Source of the DNA: Shinisaurus crocodilurus
Lineage: Eukaryota > Chordata > Lepidosauria > Squamata > Shinisauridae
Assembly: GCA_021292165.1 (NCBI GenBank)
Contig: CM037880.1
Location: 29,038,232 to 29,102,231, forward strand
Direction of reading: 5' to 3'
Length of the DNA: 64,000 nt
Position numbers and translations under genes: made by a program. Under the pieces are notes generated by a model that did not search any database, was not told where the DNA came from, and saw only the letters and a program-made list of their open reading frames with translations. Shown here piece by piece: positions 59,881 through 64,000 of this stretch. Positions within the stretch are counted from its first letter, which is position 1; every line of letters starts with the position of its first letter.

Positions 59881-60296
59881 TCTTATTGACATCTGGGACT
59901 GTTTTGCCTGAGGCTTAGGGCCAAACTAGATGTTATGGGACAGCTGTCCATGTGTGTGCCCCATTCACATATCAAGCATGGGGGAAAGGGGGCATGGAAT
60001 TATATGAAACAAAATCCCCCACCTTACCTCCCTGTGCTCCAGTGCTTTAAGCAGTTTCCCCACAGCCCAGCCAGCTCTGAAACCAAAAATAAGCCAGCCA
60101 GGCAGGAAATTTAGCAGCAGCGTGCAAGGTGGAGGAGAGGGTGCATTTTGCTCCCCTCTGCCATGTTTGTAAGTACTAGACTGCCCCGCAATTATAAGTG
60201 AATAGGGTGACCACTTGCACATCTAAAAAAAAAAAGGACAAAAGAGGACACAGATCTGTATCACATTTGCTTATGCTAATGTATATGCTCAGATGA

Positions 60297-60432
60297 ACGT
60301 AAGAACATAAGACGAGCCCTGCTGGATCAGACCAAGGGTCCATCTAGTCCAGTATTCTGTTCACATAGTGGCCGGCCAGCTGCCCATGGGATCCCACAAG
60401 CAGAACACGAGTGCAACAGCACCCTCCCCTTC
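60297..60432 (-). mobile_element. CR1/L3-group fragment, antisense, nested
   Basis: AAGAACATAAGACGAGCCCT, GCTGGATCAGACCAAGGGTC, CTAGTCCAGTATTCTGTTCA, GATCCCACAAGCAGAACACG. Confidence 0.65.
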
Positions 60433-60614
60433 CAACCTTGCTATGCTGAGCTCTGAACAACATTTAAAATTAATTACTTTAATTTAAATAGAAATACATC
60501 ACACCACTGTGGGAAAGACGGTGACCTGTGTGCCTGCTCAGTCTGCTGTCCAGGCACTATCTGTGGATGGGCAGCTTCAAGGCCCTGCCTCTCTCCCTTC
60601 TTAGGGTTCCTCAT

Positions 60615-60765
60615 CTTGTCTGAGCGTGGAAAGCTAAGCCGGGTCAGGCCTGGTTATTACTTGGATGGGAGACCCCTCCTCTAGTTTCCTGCATTGAGCA
60701 GGGGGTTGGACTCGATAGCCTTGTAGGCTCCTTCCAACTCTTATGATCTATGAAATCTATGAAAA
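60615..60765 (+). mobile_element. 5S-rRNA-derived SINE, copy 5, 5'-truncated and nested
   Basis: Starts within the head at CTTGTCTGAGCGTGGAAAGC, then TAAGCCGGGTCAGGCCTGG and GATGGGAGACCCC, tail TATGATCTATGAAATCTATG. The host reads ...GGGTTCCTCATCT before and ATCTTTAAACTGG after, against uninterrupted GGGTTCTTTATCTTTAAACT at 47632. Confidence 0.85.
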
Positions 60766-60844
60766 ATCTTTAAACTGGAGTTGGACGACCCTTCAAATAG
60801 AGGACTGTCCTCTGTAAAGTAGGACAGATGGCTACCATAAATGT

Positions 60845-61098
60845 AAATGGGGGAGACACACATGGATAAGGTACATGTAGCTGATCTATCATCACATCTA
60901 GTTTGGCCTCAGGATCCTATCTGGTGTAGCCTTCATTTTCCTTGCTGCTTGGCAGCTTCATCGGTGGCAGAAGTTCTGTCTTCCCTTCCCCTTCAGAACT
61001 GTAGTCTTCACCTTCCTAGGTATAGAGCTACACCCATGCCTTAGGAAAGCAACTGCTGCTCACTAGACAGGGCCAGCATCTGTACCTGGTGGCGTTCT
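60845..61098. other. Unassigned short stretch
   Basis: Nothing recognised. Confidence 0.4.
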
Positions 61099-61190
61099 GG
61101 GGCCACTGGTGGGGCCACTGGTGGGGCCACTGGTGGGGCCACTGGTGGGGCCACTGGTGGGGCCACTGGTGGGGCCACTGGTGGGGCCAC
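61099..61190. repeat. 12-bp minisatellite, 7.7 perfect copies
   Basis: GGGGCCACTGGT is repeated without a single change from 61099 to 61182, then GGGGCCAC. Multiple-of-three length keeps all frames open, producing an APPV-repeat frame on the minus strand that is not a gene. Confidence 0.96.
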
Positions 61191-61194
61191 AGCC

Positions 61195-62600
61195 CCCTGG
61201 CAGCCCCGCCCCCTCGCTGATGCCTGCCCTGACCACTTTAATTCCTGCCCTACCGATGCTCTGAGCAACACCAGGCAGCCATTTTAATTTTGCACAATGC
61301 CCCTAATGTAGCATGGCATTGTGGGAAATTAAATGGCGGGTCTCAGCCACCCAACCCTCTTCAGTGTGTTCCTGCCTACTGCTGGCTGCCAAGAACTAAG
61401 CCACTCAGGGCCCACCAAAGTGCACTTCTGCCCAGGGCTGCCTCAAACCTTCAGTTTGCCCTGTCATTACGGACTAATCGTTTTTGTGCCTCCACCCAGG
61501 CAAAAGCTTCGGGGGGGGGGGCGTGTAGCCTGCCTTTCCTAGAGTCCTGTGGTCCCTTTAACCTTTGAGGAGAGGTAGACCACACACACACACAGCAAAT
61601 TAAGTTAACTAGGCACTGCCTACCACAGGTTGTTATGGCAGATGAAGAATCAGGCTAATTTTATGGCAGGTTTCCATGAAGTAAATTATTTGCAAACTGA
61701 ACAACTATTTTTCTGCTATCTTTAAACATATCATCTACTTTGATTGTGAATGTGGGGAGAAATGACTGCAGACAAATGCAACATGAACCCTTTGGGCTGA
61801 CCCTTCGTTGCTCTGACGTTTATATACTGTACTCATTAATGTACACAGCTTAGGCCTGATTATGAATAAAACATACAAACAGAAGAATATTCCTTTGACT
61901 TTACTCATGCATGTTTACTCAGAGGTAAAGCCCACTGAAATTAGTACGGCTGCCAGCAGTCTAGAAAGCAAGTTTAGGATTGCAGCCTTAATAAATTATC
62001 AAGTATGAGACACTTTTAAACAAACAGCACATGCAGTTACTGCATTCCTTCTGTAATTTATTGGCTTTGAGGGGAGATCAAGTTTCAAAATGTATAGGGC
62101 GTCCCTACAGTAGTCTGTTCAAACTTGGCTTGCACTGCATCTTCAGCACTGGAACTAAATATTTACATGACTCATGAAAGATCTAATCTCACAAGTCTCC
62201 TTTTTAAAAAAGAAGCAATTTCTGCATTATCTGTGCCTACCACCCTGCATTCTCCACACAGATACTGTAGTTCATTACACAGATAACAAGCACAATCAAT
62301 GAAGCAGGAAAGGAAGCATCTAAAGATTTCAAAATTTAAGGGGGAAGAGGGCCGCCAACAGTACCTGGCGATTTATAGAGGTTGGCAGGAAATCAGAACG
62401 TTGAGACTAGCTCCACATTATGGCTGTTGCGGGAAACACCAGTGTTACACCGGCATTTGTTGCAGCAAATGCGTAACATATGGACACATCACACACAAGG
62501 ATACAGGTAAGTTTAAACACCAGGATGCATATATATTGGAAACCTACGGTAAGTCCTGTTCAGGCATTTGCCTCAATGCATGGGGGCTAGAACCATGTAA
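61195..62600. other. Unassigned stretch
   Basis: G-run at 61510-61519, (AC)n at 61579-61592. CATGCATGTTTACTCAGAGG then GTAAAGCCCACTGAAAT at 61905-61940 resembles a common small palindromic repeat. No exon recognised. Confidence 0.4.
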
Positions 62601-62925
62601 GGCAGGGGTGAGCAACTTTGGGGGGTCTGGGGACCTATTCCCCCCCCTCCTGGAACCCACTAGGAGTGCCCCCCCGCCCCTGCTGTGTCACCAAATTTGC
62701 CACCGAAATTTGGTAGCTCAACAGCAAAAAAAGTGGTCCCCCCCTCCCCTTTTAGGCTGCTGTGTCACTAACCGGCTAAATTTCAGCAGCAAACCATGGC
62801 TTGTTTGGCTCCTGTGCCACCAAATTTTGGTAGCAAAATCAGCAACAGTGGGGGGCACAAAAAAGGCCAGGAGGGCACATGCAGCCTACAGGCACAGGTT
62901 CTGCCCCCTACATCACCGGGCATGC
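62601..62925. mobile_element. Possible hAT-like element end (CAGGGGTGAGCAACTT)
   Basis: CAGGGGTGAGCAACTTTGGG opens a segment with repeated ACCAAATTT(G/T)(C/G) motifs and GCTGCTGTGTCAC blocks, closing near CAGGTTCTGCCCCCTAC. The termini are suggestive only. Confidence 0.45.
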
Positions 62926-62929
62926 CAGC

Positions 62930-64000
62930 CCCCAGCCCTTGCTATGCTGAGGTCCAAAGAGATGTTCTACTCATGCTCGCTTGAACGTGAGCGGAACTCT
63001 CCATGAGACTGGGGACATCGACCAACATGCTTGCTGCAAGAAACGCTAGCATAACACCAGCATTTCCTGCAGGAAACGTAATGTACAGAGCTGCCTTCAT
63101 AGAAGACTTTCTCCTATATCAGCTATACCTCCCAAGACTTGAGATGTACCAGTAGGGCTCCACTCAAAGTTCAGCCTCCTTTGGAGAACAGACTAGCCTC
63201 CAAGAGAAGGCATTTCCTGTTGCAGGCCTGAAGTTCTGGAAAGCCTTCCATCAGAATCCATACGGATCCTTCCTTATTATTATCCTTCATGGGTGGTGCA
63301 TTTTGGTTCAGTTTCAGGGGTTACGATTTGACCCCAAAAGAACCGCTGAAATGGTTTCAGGAGGGAGGGGAGTGGGTTGACAATTCCCATGCAGCAGGAA
63401 GGCTTCTTATCTTGTTTTCCCCTCCCCCATTTTGTTCTTCTTTTCACAAAAGGGCCTTTTTTCAACCTGCTGGCTTTGCCATTAAAAATAAAATAAAAAT
63501 AAGGAAAATCTTTAAATTTTGTGTGGGTGAAAAGAAGAACAAACTGGGGCGAAACAAGGTAGGAAGCCCCCTCCAAGTGGAAAATATAAACCTCTTCCGT
63601 TCTCCCTAAATCATTTCAGCCCCTACCCCAGCTCAATTTGCTGATCTGATTTTGTTTCACTTTGGGGTGTTGACTGAAATGCCATCTCAAATTCATCCAA
63701 TCCGCCCTCCCCACCCAAACCAAAATGAAGTGAGCCCAGCCTTAAGATTCCTCCAGGAGAGAGGCAAGTCCAGTGGGAGGAGGGCTTGCCTCTTTTAAAG
63801 ATGTCAAACAAACGACAAAATAATTAGCAGAACAAAGACATTTCAAATTAAAATAGAAGGATATAAAATCAGCTTCACTGTGACCAGTTACAGGACCAAC
63901 CAGTGCATCTAGTTTTGCATTTCCTGTGTGTATAATTTAAATTACAATATGCTAGCAAATGGCTCTTTGATTAAATAAAGGCTATTTTCTATATTGCTCA
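62930..64000. other. Unassigned stretch to window end
   Basis: ACACCAGCATTTCCTGCAG near 63056-63074 echoes ACACCGGCATTTGTTGCAG near 62447-62465, so 62400-63090 may contain a decayed direct repeat. Remaining sequence shows no recognised feature. Confidence 0.4.

Larger units (their letters stand above)
60200..60840. repeat. AGGGTGACC-family element carrying two later insertions
   Basis: Starts ATAGGGTGACCACTTGCACA. It is interrupted by a CR1/L3-type fragment (60297-60432) and a 5S SINE (60615-60765). It ends with GAGGACTGTCCTCTGTAAAG then TAGGACAGATGGCTACC. The uninterrupted counterpart of the middle part is 47495-47690. Confidence 0.6.

Noticed and set aside
61041..61271. APPV-repeat protein on the minus strand
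   Set aside because: Direct translation of the 12-bp minisatellite; no flanking coding signal.

Overview
The window looks like gene-poor nuclear DNA from a squamate reptile (lizard or snake). I find no host protein-coding exon, functional tRNA or rRNA gene, CRISPR array or bacterial-type operon. The reptile call rests on the repeats: Sauria-type tRNA SINEs, a 5S-rRNA-headed SINE with a CR1-like tail, CR1 and L2-group LINE 3' ends, many palindromic hAT MITEs, Tigger/mariner MITEs and a Helitron-like element. Species and chromosomal position cannot be told from the sequence alone.

The main content is two near-complete Ty1/copia LTR retrotransposons. Element 1 spans 4610-10014 (LTRs 627 and 634 bp, 5-bp target duplication GACAA). 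Element 2 spans 40426-45959 (LTRs 673 and 673 bp, target duplication TGTAT). Both carry gag with a CCHC knuckle, a DSGA protease, an integrase with HHCC and D-D35E motifs, reverse transcriptase and RNase H. Both carry a primer-binding site that matches the anticodon region of initiator tRNA-Met (a half-tRNA primer, as in Drosophila copia) and a polypurine tract. LTR divergence within each element is below about 1%, so both insertions are young. Each nevertheless carries private frameshifts, stops or deletions in the coding region. Both also share one break: a TGA after the protease, with the HHCC integrase motif continuing in the +1 frame.

Element 1 landed in the reverse transcriptase ORF of an L2/CR1-group LINE (4262-4609 and 10015-10888); the LINE frame resumes after the target duplication. 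Element 2 landed next to an older repeat with AGGGTGACC-type ends.

Region by region: 1-4.2 kb mostly unique with small MITEs; 4.2-10.9 kb LINE plus copia 1; 11-20.6 kb SINEs, MITEs, a Tigger MITE, a Helitron-like element and a degraded LINE; 20.6-22.1 kb two hAT elements with perfect 8-bp duplications, one of them expanded by purine/pyrimidine tracts; 22.9-31.6 kb nested SINEs, MITEs and CR1; 31.7-32.2 kb a solo LTR inside a tandem duplication; 33.8-35.4 kb a hAT-like element holding a perfect 155-bp-arm palindrome and a GC-rich minisatellite of about 92 bp period; 36.8-38.6 kb a hAT MITE, a LINE remnant and a 5S/tRNA composite; 40.3-46 kb copia 2; 46.8-48.8 kb a mariner-type MITE, an antisense LINE and a MITE; 49.9-54.9 kb nested SINEs and LINE tails; 55-58 kb mostly unique AT-rich DNA; 58.2-61.2 kb hAT elements, a three-layer nest and a 12-bp minisatellite; 61.2-64 kb mostly unassigned.

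Limits: all alignments were made by eye. Family names come from recognisable motifs and ends, not from a repeat library. Non-repeat stretches could hold conserved non-coding elements, which needs comparative data.
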